A DNA stretch of 64,000 bases from Zanthoxylum bungeanum. Lineage: Eukaryota; Streptophyta; Magnoliopsida; Sapindales; Rutaceae. A program made the position numbers and the translations under genes. The stretch spans positions 744,001-808,000 of the forward strand of contig SKCR01010148.1 in assembly GCA_019454045.1 (NCBI GenBank). The letters are read 5' to 3'. Position 1 is the first letter of the stretch, and every line of letters begins with the position of its first letter. A model generated the notes under the pieces. The model was not told the origin of the DNA and searched no databases. It saw nothing but the letters and a program-made list of their open reading frames with translations. Positions 1-12,043 of the stretch are shown one piece after another.

Positions 1-319
1 GTTCTGGTTCTTGATGAAGATCGTAGATAGATGGTGGATAAGATGGAAAATGTGATGATTCTTCGTACCTTGAATGATTCCAATAATTCTGCCACTCTGA
101 AAGGTATATACATTGATTGCCCGGGTGGTTACCATCACTTATTACACATCTCCCCATTTCGTTCTGTTGAGCAAATGTAGAATTGCTTGATTCTGACATC
201 CAGTGATAGTTGTTGGGCTGGACAACAGGCCTCAAAAAACCGGACTGTTACTCCCAGATTTGGAGTGTATCTTCTTCTATTAAAGCTCGAAATCTTTCAA
301 TCTCCCAATAATGTTCCAT
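1..319 (-). pseudogene. Gag-like ORF fragment of the gypsy element
   Basis: Minus-strand reading from an ATG at 319-317 is homologous to the start of the gag-like ORF at 31711 in the complete copy (both begin MEHYW). A stop codon interrupts this copy about 22 codons in. The complete copy has a stop at a different place, after seven codons. The single zinc-knuckle region is damaged here. It continues past base 1, so its full extent is unknown. Confidence 0.6.
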
Positions 320-415
320 TTTTCAATCACCTAAAAACAAAAGAAAGAAATAAAAAAAAAAATTATATACAAGTAAATTAGATAGCTTCAAAATTAATAA
401 CTCAAGAAAAATAAG

Positions 416-433
416 TCCCCGGCAACGACGCCA
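416..433 (-). other. Primer-binding site, tRNA-Asp type
   Basis: The minus strand reads TGGCGTCGTTGCCGGGGA just inside the LTR. This is one mismatch from the 18-nt site in the complete copy (31586-31603), which matches the 3' end of plant tRNA-Asp as used by Athila-type elements (family knowledge). Confidence 0.8.
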
Positions 434-439
434 AAAACT

Positions 440-2398
440 TGACCGGCATAAACACACACGTATAACGCAAGCGCACGTATCGTTCAAGTAGTATAAAAAT
501 ATCGATCCCACGAGGACTTAATTCCTACTGTTGTTATTAATTATTGATACTATTTATTTACATGTATCTAATTATAGGAAGAAGATAATGATTGTTTGAT
601 TGTTTTTGGTTAAATGTGGATTTGCTAATTAAAATAAAAACAGACTCAAAAGAAAATACTAAGGAAAATAAAAGAAAAGACTCAAAAATATAGGGTCGTG
701 ACTCCACACAATATTATTATAAAGATGAATTGATTCTCTTATTTATGTGTAATAAATCAGATTGCTAACCTGGAACACGAAAATATGCAAAAGCCTATAT
801 CGATGGTCAGACGCAAATACCCAGTATAACCCAATTGAACCATATGTCTATGTCAACCAAATCACCTGGATTCATTAAGATTAAGTTCCAATTATGGCTA
901 CCCTCGCCCGACAGATATATGTCTATCTTGTAAGGAAATCTATTAAATGGTTATATATCCTCAAGGAAGATCGTGAGTTATTGAATCTAAGGCTGAAACC
1001 TAAAATCTCTATGTCTAGTTCATTTTAAGTTTACCACATCAATCTTATTGGTGATCAGACAACAAGAAGCATTAAGCTTAAGACTCAATAAACAAACTAA
1101 AGAATTACCCATAAAAAGAAAATCAATTATTAAATGTGTGAATATTGTGTTTCATCACTTCCCTATAATAAAATAAAATGCTGGAGTTAGAGGATCCACA
1201 TTTAATATTTCTTATCTAGGAATCTCACTTATTATAATATATAAATTATTTTATGTTCTGCTTTTTCATGAATTAATAATGTTAAACAATTAAAATCAGC
1301 CATATAGGCGGTAATCCATTTAGTCCAACTACACCAGCCATATAGGCGGTAATTATCTGTCACATAAAGACCAGCCATATAGGCGGTAAAGTAATTTATA
1401 ACCCGACCATATAGGCGGTAATAAATTCTGACATTAATTAATCCGGTTAAATTATAATTTATAAATTATAATTATGTGAGATTTACCTAAATAATTATAT
1501 TAAAGGTTTTACCTTTTACCCCAGCGGAAATTTAACTACAAAACATAAAAGAAAAAAGAAGAATAAGAATAACTATTATTATTACTGAAATTAAAATACA
1601 TAAATTAAATATTGTTTTTATTTACAAAAACTAGATGTCATCCTCTAAAAACAGGGAAAAGCTCCCAAGGAAAGCACAAGAAATGAAGTGAAGAGGAGCT
1701 CAATTTATAGGCACATTCGGCTTCTGGCGTCGCGACGCCAAAGTGCTTGGTGTCGCGACGCCAACAAGCGTATTTGGTCCACGCGGGTTGACCACACGTG
1801 TTTCGTCGGTGGAATCAGATGGTGACACATGTCACGCGGTGAAGGTGGTGCAATGAGAAGTCGACACGTGGCACACGGTGATTAGCTGAGCTTTCGGTCC
1901 AATGAACATCTGACACGTGGCACGCGCTTAGGATTGGTCCAATGAGAGATTGACACGTGGCAGCATGTGATTCGCTGGTGATTCAATCCAATGAGAACTC
2001 GACACATGGCACGCGCTTGCTTTGGTCCAATGAGATTTCGACACATGGCAGACAGCGCATTTTAGCTGATCTTCTGTGATAATGACATGTGGCACGGCGC
2101 ACGTTAGCAAGTCCAATTTCTCAGATTCTGACATGTGTCCCTCGACGCACGTTAGCATGACCGGCTCACTTTAGGCATCGCGACGCGTAAGGTCTTGGCG
2201 TCGCGACGCTGAGAAATTACAAAATTACCCTTTTGCCATTTTTCCTCTATTTTAGCCCCAAATTGCTTCAAATGCTTCCCAAACTTTATTTATCTGCAAA
2301 ACAACACAAAACACATCAAAATGTTCACAAAACCTGAGAAACTATAAAAAATATTAGGTTAAATGAGTGGGAAATAGTGATATAAATACCACTCATCA
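440..2398 (-). repeat. LTR of the truncated gypsy element
   Basis: About 1.96 kb, homologous to the LTRs at 29463-31579 and 35776-37886 in reverse orientation. It holds a TATA box (TATAAAT, minus strand, 1703-1709), a cluster of G-box-like motifs at about 1790-2140, GTCGCGAC palindromes at 1725-1740 and about 2170-2205, and four copies of a short AGCCATATAGGCGGTAA unit at 1297-1425. Many CACGTG motifs of the other copies appear here as CACATG or CATGTG, suggesting an older, formerly methylated copy. Confidence 0.9.
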
Positions 2399-3173
2399 CT
2401 TGCCGCCGACCACCTCTAACCTCTCCTCGGTTGGGCGAACCAGCTGATGCCATCTTGCCGGCCGGCGATGGCCGACATTTCTCTCCCCCCAACGTTAATG
2501 ACGTGATGGGTGTCTAAGGTTTGGGGACTCATCTGCAATATGCAGAAATTCTGTCCTTAAATAATAAATTTTCAAAAATTACAACTTGGTCCATGTGCAA
2601 ATTACACTTTGGTCCTCTTTATAGGACTGATTCAATTTTAGGTAAAATTAAGGCCTTTCTATTCGAAATTTCAAAAAGTGTCGAACACGAAAGTTGTTCG
2701 TATATGAAAAATGAGTCCAACAGTTCAAGAATTACCTCAATCAAAATTCGTTTGCTATTTATATAACCAAAACAACGAGACTTACTCATATAGAAAATAT
2801 CAAAAAATACATGTAATCGACCCTTTCGAATTAAGTGATTTTCAAAGTTTCGAAACAACACTTCAAGACCTTCTGACTTTTATTTTTCAACACTAAAACT
2901 CGTACTCTGCAATAATATTTTGTTTCGAGATCTAAATTTTGATATGAGAATCTTCAAAATTGTTTCGAAAAATTCGAGATATTATAACTAAAATGATGTA
3001 GGACTTTACGGACTCTTCAAAATATGAAATTTGATACAATCAATCAACTCTCGGTCGGTGCTACAAAACCAGCACATTAACTAAAACCAGCATATGAAAT
3101 TTGATATTTGATTAAGATATTGATCCAAATTTTGAAATTATAATAAGCGATCTATCCCACGCACGCCACCTCG
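2399..3173. other. Intergenic, no gene seen
   Basis: No convincing coding sequence. The first ~100 bases are GC-rich and the rest is AT-rich, with phrases such as 'ttggtcc' typical of decayed LTR sequence. It may be an old LTR remnant, but no boundaries or target duplication were found. Confidence 0.5.
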
Positions 3174-3848
3174 AGCTATAGATAGACCCGGCCAAGGTTC
3201 CGGTTCTGAACCGATTGGAACTGGACGGTTCCGATTCCAACCAGTTCCGGAACCGGAACCGGAACCTGATCGGTTCAGTTAGGATTCCTACCCTAATCGA
3301 ACCGGTTGGAACCGGGTTCCAACCCCCAACGGCTACTGATGAATTTGAAGACTTGTTCGATAATGCATCTGATGAATTTGAAGACTTATTCGATAATGCA
3401 TCTGCAAGTGCAAGCAGAACTGGAGCTAAATGATCAACAGACACTGATGATGATTGATAATTAAATAATTGTAAAATTACAATGGGGAAATATATTTAAA
3501 ATGTAATGGAACTACGTGAGCTTTGAATGTCTCACCCCTGGAGAATACGTAGGCAACTTAAGTTTTTAAAAATTTAAGTTCAAACTCTTTAATTTAATAA
3601 ATTTTTTTTAATTTTTTTAGATAATAATTTTATTTGTAATTTAATGTAATTATGTAATGTAAGTTTATTATATAAATTCAAATTCATAATTTTAAGTTAT
3701 ATTAATTTATCAATCTCAATTTTTTATTTTCAATAAAATTAAAAAAAAACGACCGGAACCGAAATCGGAACCGGACAGTTCAGTTCCGGTTCCGATTCTG
3801 ATTCCACACTCGTTACGGAACCGAACCGCCGATCGGGTATAGCTATAG
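3174..3848. mobile_element. hAT-type non-autonomous element with 8-bp TSD
   Basis: The element proper is 3182-3840 (659 bp), flanked by perfect 8-bp duplications AGCTATAG (3174-3181 and 3841-3848). The ends form imperfect inverted repeats: ATAGACCCGG at the left against ATACCCGATC read inward from the right, followed by GGTTCCGGTTC-rich subterminal repeats on both sides. An 8-bp duplication with GGTTCC-rich ends fits hAT-superfamily miniature elements. It is too short for a transposase. A short reading frame (about 3215-3433) contains a duplicated acidic motif described separately. Confidence 0.85.
3338..3403 (+). repeat. 33-bp tandem duplication inside the hAT element
   Basis: Two adjacent near-identical 33-bp units. 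In the plus frame each encodes DEFEDLFDNAS. The frame is kept across the duplication and is followed by a Ser/Ala stretch and a stop at 3431-3433. It could be a fragment of an ancestral transposase ORF; that is inference only. Confidence 0.7.
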
Positions 3849-4364
3849 GGTTCTTTTCATGCCCCCATCACGTGTGTTCTTATTACCAGAAAAATCACCA
3901 CTCTAGACTCGACGTAATTACAGCATCTAGACCTAACATCTTATATATAAAGTGAGGCCTCGAACATTCTATGTATCAAAAGAAAGCTTGATTATATTGA
4001 TAAAGACTTTCTTTTTGGTTTTCATTAATTCTATAATAGTCACACTGGGCCTCAAATTTATTATGTACATATTCTAAGTGATGGGTAAGTCATTGCCTCT
4101 TTATTGAGTGTAGATTTGAGTTCTTTAGTATAAATTTTGAAAGTTGATTTTCTTTCAAATATTTAAAGTAAATTTTTTTTTTTATGTTAATGAAATATTT
4201 CATTTATTAATAAATATCACAAAGGATATACATTATAGTAATTTCAGCTTGAAAATAAAACTTAGGATTACCCTAAGACTCAAACCTAGTTAAGATAATA
4301 CCCAATAATATAAAACAATTTATATATTATGTGTTTCCCGTAATCGGTAAAAAAATAATTCAGC
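3849..4364. other. Intergenic, no gene seen
   Basis: AT-rich sequence between the two hAT-type elements. No open frame of note and no repeat structure recognised. Confidence 0.5.
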
Positions 4365-4927
4365 TCTAAAAGTAGGGGTGGCAAAACGAATTGATGAATC
4401 AAATTTGTATCGAATCCTAAACGAATCGAATCAAAATATGGTTGATTTGTATTTGATTTGTTTATTAAACAAATCTTAAAATCAGGATTCGTATTCGATT
4501 TATTTATTAAACGAATCAAATACGAATATTCGTTTAGTCATGATATTATTCAATAACATAATTTATCATAATTTATTTACATTAATTGTTCATAAATATA
4601 TACATATGAATATGTAATTAATGTGTTTAATAAAAGTATCTCACAAAATATCGACGATATTATTTTTTCTATGATAATTAATCATAATTTTTCAAATTTT
4701 AATTGAAAAATAACAATAACTAGTAAAAGAAAATAATAAAACTAATTCTAAACAAATAAATGAATCAATGAGCTTAAATTCATATTCGATTCATTTAATA
4801 AACGAATCGAATCGAATTAACTCATTTATTAAACGAATCCATTTTTTCAAACCCGTATTCACTTTAAAGTGAATAGAACCGAACGAATAAACGAAACTCA
4901 ACCCAAATTGACACCTCTACCTAAAAG
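4365..4927. mobile_element. hAT-type miniature element, second family
   Basis: The element is 4373-4919 (547 bp). The terminal inverted repeats are TAGGGGTGGCAA at the left and TAGAGGTGTCAA read inward from the right. The 8-bp flanks are TCTAAAAG (4365-4372) and CCTAAAAG (4920-4927), one mismatch, consistent with an aged target duplication. Subterminal regions on both sides are rich in CGAATCGAAT-like repeats in opposite orientations. No coding capacity. It differs in sequence from the element at 3182-3840. Confidence 0.82.
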
Positions 4928-5276
4928 CCTATAAGGAACAAGGGGATTTACGAAATTGGTCATATGGTTCCCACCCCAACTTAGTGTCGGTGAATGAAAA
5001 TTCTACTTAGAAGTGAAATAACATAATACACAAATTGAAAGTAATTTTTTACAACAACTTATAATCAATCTAATAAATAAAATCATGTGGTCGCTCTGAA
5101 GACACTGTAAGCACTAGCTCACTGCCCACTCCACCGATTTCAAATTTAACATTTGACTTGCAACAGATCTTTCATAACCTGAGGAAAATAATGCTTATTC
5201 CTACAACAAAAAAAAACGAAAAAAACAAAACAAAATATAAACAATACCCATCACAGATCAAAGATTTTGGTGGGAT
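4928..5276. other. Pre-insertion flank of Copia-A
   Basis: Non-coding. It is continuous in origin with 24307 onward, as shown by the TTCAT duplication on both sides of Copia-A. No gene seen. Confidence 0.55.
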
Positions 5277-5281
5277 TTCAT

Positions 5282-7689
5282 TGTTAGGGTTGGTGTTCAG
5301 AGCGCCAATTTTCTTATGTATTTCTCTATAAATACTTATGTAATATTTTATTATAAATAAAATAAACAGTTTCTATTATATAACATCTCTTTATATATGG
5401 TAAAGACGTAACAGACCCTAGAATGATTAGTTATGATACTGTTACAAAAACGACGCAACTAATATTGAGTTGTATCATGATGTTGTCATTCTTAGACAGT
5501 TTCTGATCAAGGTTTACACTACTTGGTCAGTAAAGTAAACTCGTTGAGACTAGTACATGTCGTATATTGGAATCTTGGATTCCAATGGTTTCTCAATGAA
5601 CCAAGAGTCTTGGAGACTCAAAAAGATGTGTAGGTGTTTATAGCGGAAATATATTGAACGACTCACCGAAGGCTCTTAATGGATGGTACACCAACGTCAA
5701 TAAGAATCTTCTCGGATTGAGTGAGTATAGTGATTCTTTGGCATGAGATACCACTGTGATTCTTTGACATGAGATACCACTGTGGATATATGAGTTATCA
5801 TCCACACTTAGATGGAATTCACGTCACCGATCTATTTAGATCAGACCTCCACTTGTTCGTTGGGTGTGGACTGATGCTTAGGATATCTTGTGTGTATCAA
5901 GAAATGATCTGTCAGTTCTGTGTCAGAGCATAGGTATTCAATATGGAATTAGCAATCTGTTAAATCTATGGGCCCGTGGTACACTGTAGAAGTGAGTTCT
6001 AAGTGTTATTTAGATATTGCTAATAGAAACGTCGACGTGATTATATTTATAGAGATTTGACGTTTATATCTATATCTCTGGAATAATCCGGATACATGTG
6101 ACAGAGGGATTATACGTATGAAATGACCTCGACCTGTATAGTTCAGAGAGTTTATCTGTGTTCGTCATAATTTACGAGTGGGTAGATTATGGATACGAAA
6201 TTGGATTTCGTGACGGATATGCCTGAACTTAGAGAGTCTCACTAATGAAATATACTCGTAAAGTACTAGGACAACTTTTATGAATAATACTGATTATTTA
6301 TAAGTCGTTTAACGATTAAACGAAAAATACATGCAAATGGACCTAATGGTCATTTCCAAAATAATGTGTATTTGTATTTAATATTTGATTTTATTAAATA
6401 CACATTAATTAAATATCAAATTATGATTTTTGACATATATCATTAATATATGTATTTTGATTATTTAATGTAAATATAATACATATATTTAAGATATTTA
6501 TATTTAATTATTTAAATGTTAAATGATTAAATTAATTAAATTGAAAATATCTTTAGTCATGATTAAAGTTTATAAATGGCCTTAAATGATTGGCAACACT
6601 TGGTTAATTCATTAAATGGTTTAATGATCAAATACCAAAAGTCAAGTATATCATTTACCAATTAATTAAATTGAAACAAAAAGCAAAATATCTAGATATT
6701 CTTATTCCCAAAATTCGGCCAAGTATTTGGGGGAGTATAAATTATTTTGTTTCATTTTCTTTGATTAGGTTAAGCCATCAAAATATTACAAAAGAAAAGT
6801 TTGAGAGAAAGTTGAAGAACAAAAGGAAAAGCTTGAAAAATATTTGGATTTTGTAAGTTTTTCTTAAACTTTTTCAACTAGAAAATTGTTTCTATGTTTC
6901 TAGGCTTCAACATGTGTTGCTTAGAATTTTCTCTACTCTTCAAGCATGTAATAAAATGGTTGGAAACCTTGATGAAGGATGTTTGCATGTATATGTATTA
7001 AAATGAGCTTATAATTGGTTATTAAGCTCTCTTTTGATTGTTTGATAATCAAGTTGTCATTCTAGGGTTGTTAGGCCACTCATTGATGACCTAGAATTGT
7101 TCATGTGTTATTTCAAAGTGGTGAGACTTGTTTGGTGTTGTGAAAATTGAATTAAAGTATTGAATTTAATTAATTTGGTGTAATTTATTCAAATGAAGAA
7201 TTTGTAAAATTAGGGTTCTTAACCCTTTCCAAATTTGGGACTTTTCATATATGTGTTGTGTATTGGTGTATATTAAATTTGATGAAGATTGAATTTCATC
7301 TTGACTTGTTTTGAACAAGATTGGACTAAATTGCAAAAGTTGGAAAGTTTGTGTCCTTCTCGACAATTTTGGCATTTAGTGGGTTTTGTGTTGCAATTTG
7401 TGTTTTCATGTATTGGACATGTTAAATACATCTTGCTAATGATTTGGAATCACTTAAAATTATATTTGACAATTTGAGGACCAAAATGAACAAAATGCTA
7501 AGTATTGTGGCAATTTAGTAATTAAAAAAGAAAATTGATTTCTTGGGTAAAAATTCCAGATTTTAAGTATTGAGTAATTAAAATAAATAAGTTTATTTTA
7601 ATTGCCCGAGAAAACAATTTTGAAATCGGAAAATTTTGATTTTCCACGTTTCGCTGCGTTACCCGGTAATACCCCTAAAAACCCCAACA
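5282..7689 (+). repeat. Copia-A 5' LTR
   Basis: 2408 bp, TGTTAGGG...CCCAACA. It aligns along its length with 21296-24301 apart from the extra 0.62 kb there. Start and end are set by the TG/CA termini, the TTCAT duplication and the primer site four bases downstream. Confidence 0.92.
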
Positions 7690-7692
7690 AAA

Positions 7693-7704
7693 TGGTATCA
7701 GAGT
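7693..7704 (+). other. Copia-A primer-binding site (initiator tRNA-Met type)
   Basis: TGGTATCAGAGT lies directly downstream of the 5' LTR. TGGTATCAGAGC is the usual copia primer site complementary to initiator tRNA-Met, so one base differs here. Confidence 0.8.
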
Positions 7705-8449
7705 GTGTCTGATTCTGAACACTCGATATGATTATGCCTTTAAATTCAATGTTTAATTTAATATTTACTTTATGCATGTGTTTATTTAATTTGATTAAAT
7801 AAAGTAAAAAACATCTTTTGCGGAAAATCCATATTTGAAAATAAGGTTTTATATTTAATATGTATTTGATGCATATTACTTGGTCCATCTTGTCAATACC
7901 GCTTATGGATAAATAATCTATGACTATATCCGATAACGTGCCAAAACTCTGAGAATATGGCCGGTAGGAATTAATCTCTACCGGATATATTTTGATATTA
8001 GATGAATTCAAGTGAAAGCGGAATCCTGATCATACCAAAGCTATCAAGGTTACGCAAGTATCTTGAATTTATCATTGACAAGTTTAACCTTGGTACACCT
8101 CCTTGTGAACATGTCAAAGCTGTCACAACGAGAAACAACCAGGACCGAAAACCCAGGAGTCACTGGTGAGTGATCGACAATGAGTTGTCTACATAATGAA
8201 TATACGTAAATGAGAACGTGCCAAAGCTGTGAGCTAAAATATATTCATGGGGTCCACATTTCACTATTATGTTATGATTTGATTATCGCATGTTTTGTAT
8301 TCTTTCTGGGATTACAATTTTGCATGAAATAGTGGGATGAGTATTTTTAGATTAAAAATTCATGATCTTATTAATGTTTTTGATATTATATGAAACTGTT
8401 GTGTCTGCTAATCGTTGATTCACTGTCTATTTGATAGATTTACGAGGAC

Positions 8450-10886
8450 GACACCTTCGACCAATCATTTTGCTCTTATGCTTGATACGAATAAGCTTAA
8501 GGGCACTGAGAACTTTACGGACTAGGATATGGATTTGAGGATTGTCCTCGGATCTGAGAAGTTGGGAGACATTTTGGAAGGTCCACTACCATTTGCTATA
8601 TCAGAGGATGCATCGCCTGAAGAGATTGAGACTTTCTGTAAATGGAAAGATGATGATTTAAGGGTTAAATCATTCATTCTCAGTTCTCTTTCTTCTGAAC
8701 TGAAGAGGTAATACATTGAGATGCACGATGTTTATAGCATGATGACACAACTTCGTGAATCGTTCATGAACCAGGAACATGTCGTGGTTCATAGAGTTGC
8801 AATGTAATTGTTCCATTATAAACTTGATGAGGGACAGCCTGTGAGCACACATGTGCTTCATTTGATCAATTTGATCGATCAAGTGAGGCACAATGATTTC
8901 CCTCTCAACGATACTCTAGGACGAAGTGTCATACTTGGTTCTCTCCCGGCGTCGTATCTCCAGTTTGTCATGTACTTCAACATGAATGTGATTCACTCTT
9001 CTCACAGTGAGTTTTATAGAATGCTTCTCACAGCAGAGGAATATTTACAGAAGGGAGTTCTGACTCGCCTTCCGAAACCCACTTCATTTTCCGCTTCTTC
9101 CCAATCCAAGTCGAATGGGAATAAGACAAAGGGAAAGAAGAAGAAAGGTTTCAATGTTCCTCTGCATGCTAAGGTATCGAAGCCCAAGAGAGCTTCTGAA
9201 GATAAGTGCCACCACTGCCAGAAAGTCAGGCACTGGAAAAGAAACTGTCCAGACTACATCGTACATATAATGAAGGAAAGAGCATCGACATCATGTACTT
9301 TTATTTTTCCTATTATTGAAATCTCATTGGCTTGTGAAGCTACGCCATCTAATTGGATTTTAGATTCTACTTGTCCTATTCACATTTATAATTCGTTGCA
9401 GGTGCTGAAGGAAAGTAGATGGCTGAAATCTGGGGAGATGCAGTTGCGATTTGGGAGTGACGACTCTCTGGATGCGGTTGTAGTGGGCCTATGCGAGATT
9501 CTCTTATCCAGTGGGAGACTTTTATTGAATGACTGTTATTTTGTGCCAAGATGTGTGGCGAATATTATGTCACTTTTTGTATTAGATACTGAAAGATATA
9601 ATGTAAATATTAAGAATTTTTCTTTGTATTTATATGATAGAAATAATATTCAGATCATTTGTTGTCCAAATGAGCATGGTCATTACATATTGCGTACCTC
9701 ACAAGATATCTTTTATACTGGAATTAATAAACGTAAACAATCTGATATAAATAATATTGAACTGTGACATATGAGTTGGGTCATATATGCATGAAACGCC
9801 TAACGCAGTTGGTTTGGAATGGTTTGACTCATGATCTCACCATTGAACCTTATCCAACTTGTGAATCTTGCATTCGGGGTAAAATGGACAAAGCCTCATT
9901 TTCGGGTGTTGGACATTGAACCACTGACTTATTAGAACTCGCATAATATAATGTATGTTGTCCTATGAGTCAGACTGCACACAGTGGTTTTTCATACTTC
10001 ATCACTCTTACCGATGATGTGTCACAGTAGGGTTATGTTTATCTGATGAAACATAAATCGAAAACCTTTGAAAAGTTCAAAGAATTCCGAAATGAAATAG
10101 AAAAACAGAATGGTCAATATATTAAATGCATTCGATCTGATCGATGCGGTCAATATATGAGTGGAGAGTTCACTTATTATTTAAAAGAGAATGATATTCT
10201 CACTCAATATACTCCTCTGGGTACTCCGCAGCACAATGAAGTGTCAGAGAAGAGAAATCAGACATTATTGGATATGGTCCGATCAATGTTGAGTTATACA
10301 GATTTGCCCAATTACTTATGGGGTTATGCTCTTTTAATTACCGCACATCTTTTGAATAAGATTCCTTCTAAAGCTGTTCCTACGACTCCGTATGAGATAT
10401 GAACCGGTAGGAAATCGAATCTTAGCTATATTAAGATTTGGGGTTTCCTGCAAACGTTAGGATGGCTCAGCAGAATAAGCTTTTGCCTCGAGGATAAAAA
10501 TTTAGGTTTGTTGGATATCCTTCAAATACAAAAGAATATTTGTTCTATGATACCAAGCATCGAAATGTGTTCGTAGCTCGCTTCACAAAATTTCTAGAGA
10601 TAGAATTTTTGTCTAAAGGTGGTGATCATAGACATGTTGAACTTAATGAAGTACAACCTGATACCAATGAACCGACAGAGGAAATTGAAGTTCAATAAGA
10701 TGAAGAACCATCAACACACACGCTCCATAGGTCACAAAGGGTATCCAGACCTCATGAACGCTTGTATTTGATACAAGAAAATAGTCTCGATGTTCTTTTA
10801 GTTGAAGATATTGACCTTTTTACCTATAGAGAATCGATGTTGGACATCGACTCCGTGAAGTGGCAAGACGCATGTAACATTCCAGA
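8450..10886 (+). pseudogene. Copia-A gag-protease-integrase, degenerate 5' part
   Basis: Order of recognisable domains: gag core (8460-9100, broken by stops near 8524, 8709 and 8805), a basic stretch and zinc knuckle with CHHCQKVRHWKRNC at about 9209-9250, a protease relic around 9350 where the active-site DSG is altered (reads LDSTC), pre-integrase and integrase remnants after 9760 with many stops, and a clean integrase-core stretch 10046-10402. After a run of broken sequence the frame reaches DIDSVKWQDA near 10850, where an insertion separates it from reverse transcriptase at 19881. Multiple stops and frameshifts make it non-functional. Confidence 0.88.
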
Positions 10887-11111
10887 TTATTTTAGAATAT
10901 TGGCGTGGATTGATTTAATTCGCGTGTGGGGTCGCGTCCGCACGCGAGCTAAATTTAATTGAAAAATGAGGATTTTTCAATAAATTATTTATAAGTAATA
11001 ATAATTAAATTTGAGGGATTGATTTGAAAACCACCAAACTAGTAACAATAAATAGAAAATCCTAGAAGACTCTACACACATTTAATAAATATATACAAGT
11101 CTAGATTTTTT

Positions 11112-11433
11112 TTATTACACACACATGTGTGATGCATATACACCACACACACGCACACAGCAAGAAACACACACACAGAATAAACACAACTCACGCACAC
11201 AACACACACGAGGAAGAACACACACATCTCATTCACGCAGAAAAGAAAGAAAGAAAGAAAAGAATCGAGAGAGGGACAATGAGTACCGAGAGAGAAGAGA
11301 TGAGAGGAAATAAGAAAGAAAAATAGATAGAGAAGCAGACCGAGAATGAGAGAGCTGAGCCGAGAAATGGAGGGAGAAGAGAGAAAGATCAGGAGAAGGG
11401 AGAAGAACGAAGGAGAAAAGCCAAGAAGCCGAG
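11112..11433. repeat. CA-rich then GA-rich low-complexity tract
   Basis: The plus strand is CA-rich at 11116-11230 and almost pure purine (GA) at 11240-11430. Copia-B inserted at its right edge, and the tract resumes at 16966. The long frames across it on both strands are products of low complexity. Confidence 0.85.
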
Positions 11434-11476
11434 TGTTGAAAACAACTTGCATGCTAGCTGTGAAGATGTATGAATA

Positions 11477-11551
11477 CAGCTTGCAAGACAAGCTTGTGAG
11501 ACAGCTTGCAAGGCAAGCTTGTGAGACAGCTTGCAAGACAAGCTTGTGAGA
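11477..11551 (+). promoter_or_regulatory. Three tandem 25-bp U3 repeats, likely enhancer
   Basis: Units at 11477, 11502 and 11527, each containing AGCTTGCAAGNCAAGCTT, a near-perfect palindrome. They sit about 45 bp upstream of the TATA box. Tandem U3 repeats act as stress-responsive enhancers in the related Tnt1 family (established); the same role here is inferred. The same array is in the 3' LTR at 16667-16741. Confidence 0.75.
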
Positions 11552-11593
11552 CAGCTGTGAAAACGTGTGAACAGTGCACACGTTTTCTAGCAC

Positions 11594-11600
11594 TATAAAA
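11594..11600 (+). promoter_or_regulatory. Copia-B LTR TATA box
   Basis: TATAAAA in the context CACTATAAAATGAGC, repeated at 16784-16790 in the 3' LTR. Confidence 0.8.
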
Positions 11601-11777
11601 TGAGCCCCTAGCCTCAGTCATCAGTATCCCAAACGTGTGAGAAAAGATAGAGAGTAAAGTGTTTGAGAGTTTTTTGTAAAGCTTGGATTATAAGCTTTGT
11701 AATTCTTTTGTGGGTATATATAAAAGAAGATTTTTCTCTCATTTCACCTCTATTATTGTGTGTTTATTCACAACAAG

Positions 11778-11789
11778 TGGTATCAGAGC
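11778..11789 (+). other. Copia-B primer-binding site (initiator tRNA-Met type)
   Basis: TGGTATCAGAGC lies two bases after the 5' LTR, an exact match to the usual copia site. Confidence 0.92.
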
Positions 11790-12043
11790 TTCGGTTACAC
11801 GGAGGGATCCCGAAATTCAGTAACGAAGTTTCGGTTCGGAAAGTCGATTTCGACAAAAGTTGTCAAAAAATCGATTTTGAGCATATCATCAGACTTTTCA
11901 CGGCGAGACGAGCACGGTGATATTTTCCGGCGATCGAACGGAGGCCGGACGAAGTCTCACGCGCGACACGCGCTTATCAGAGGACAGCCCACGCTCGCCA
12001 ATGCGCCTCACGCGTTCCACTCTCTGCTGAAGGAAGAAGACGG

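Larger units (their letters stand above)
1..2398 (-). mobile_element. Athila/Tat-like gypsy LTR element, partial (left end outside window)
   Basis: Minus-strand copy of the family seen complete at 29463-37886. One LTR (440-2398), a primer-binding site and the first ~415 bases of the internal region are visible; the rest lies beyond base 1. The LTR begins TGATGAGTGG and ends GGTCA on the minus strand, exactly like the complete copy. Its target duplication cannot be checked because the other end is missing. Lineage is inferred from the tRNA-Asp type primer site and the general layout, not from pol, which is not visible. Confidence 0.88.
11434..11775 (+). repeat. Copia-B 5' LTR
   Basis: 342 bp, TGTTGAAA...CACAACA. 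U3 carries three tandem 25-bp units (11477-11551). TATA box TATAAAA at 11594-11600. Confidence 0.96.

Noticed and set aside
7598..8011. 137-codon minus-strand frame
   Set aside because: Straddles the Copia-A LTR end and primer site; no protein resemblance.
11072..11593. 173-codon minus-strand frame
   Set aside because: It runs across the CA/GA low-complexity tract and into the Copia-B LTR, so it crosses a transposon boundary and cannot be one gene.
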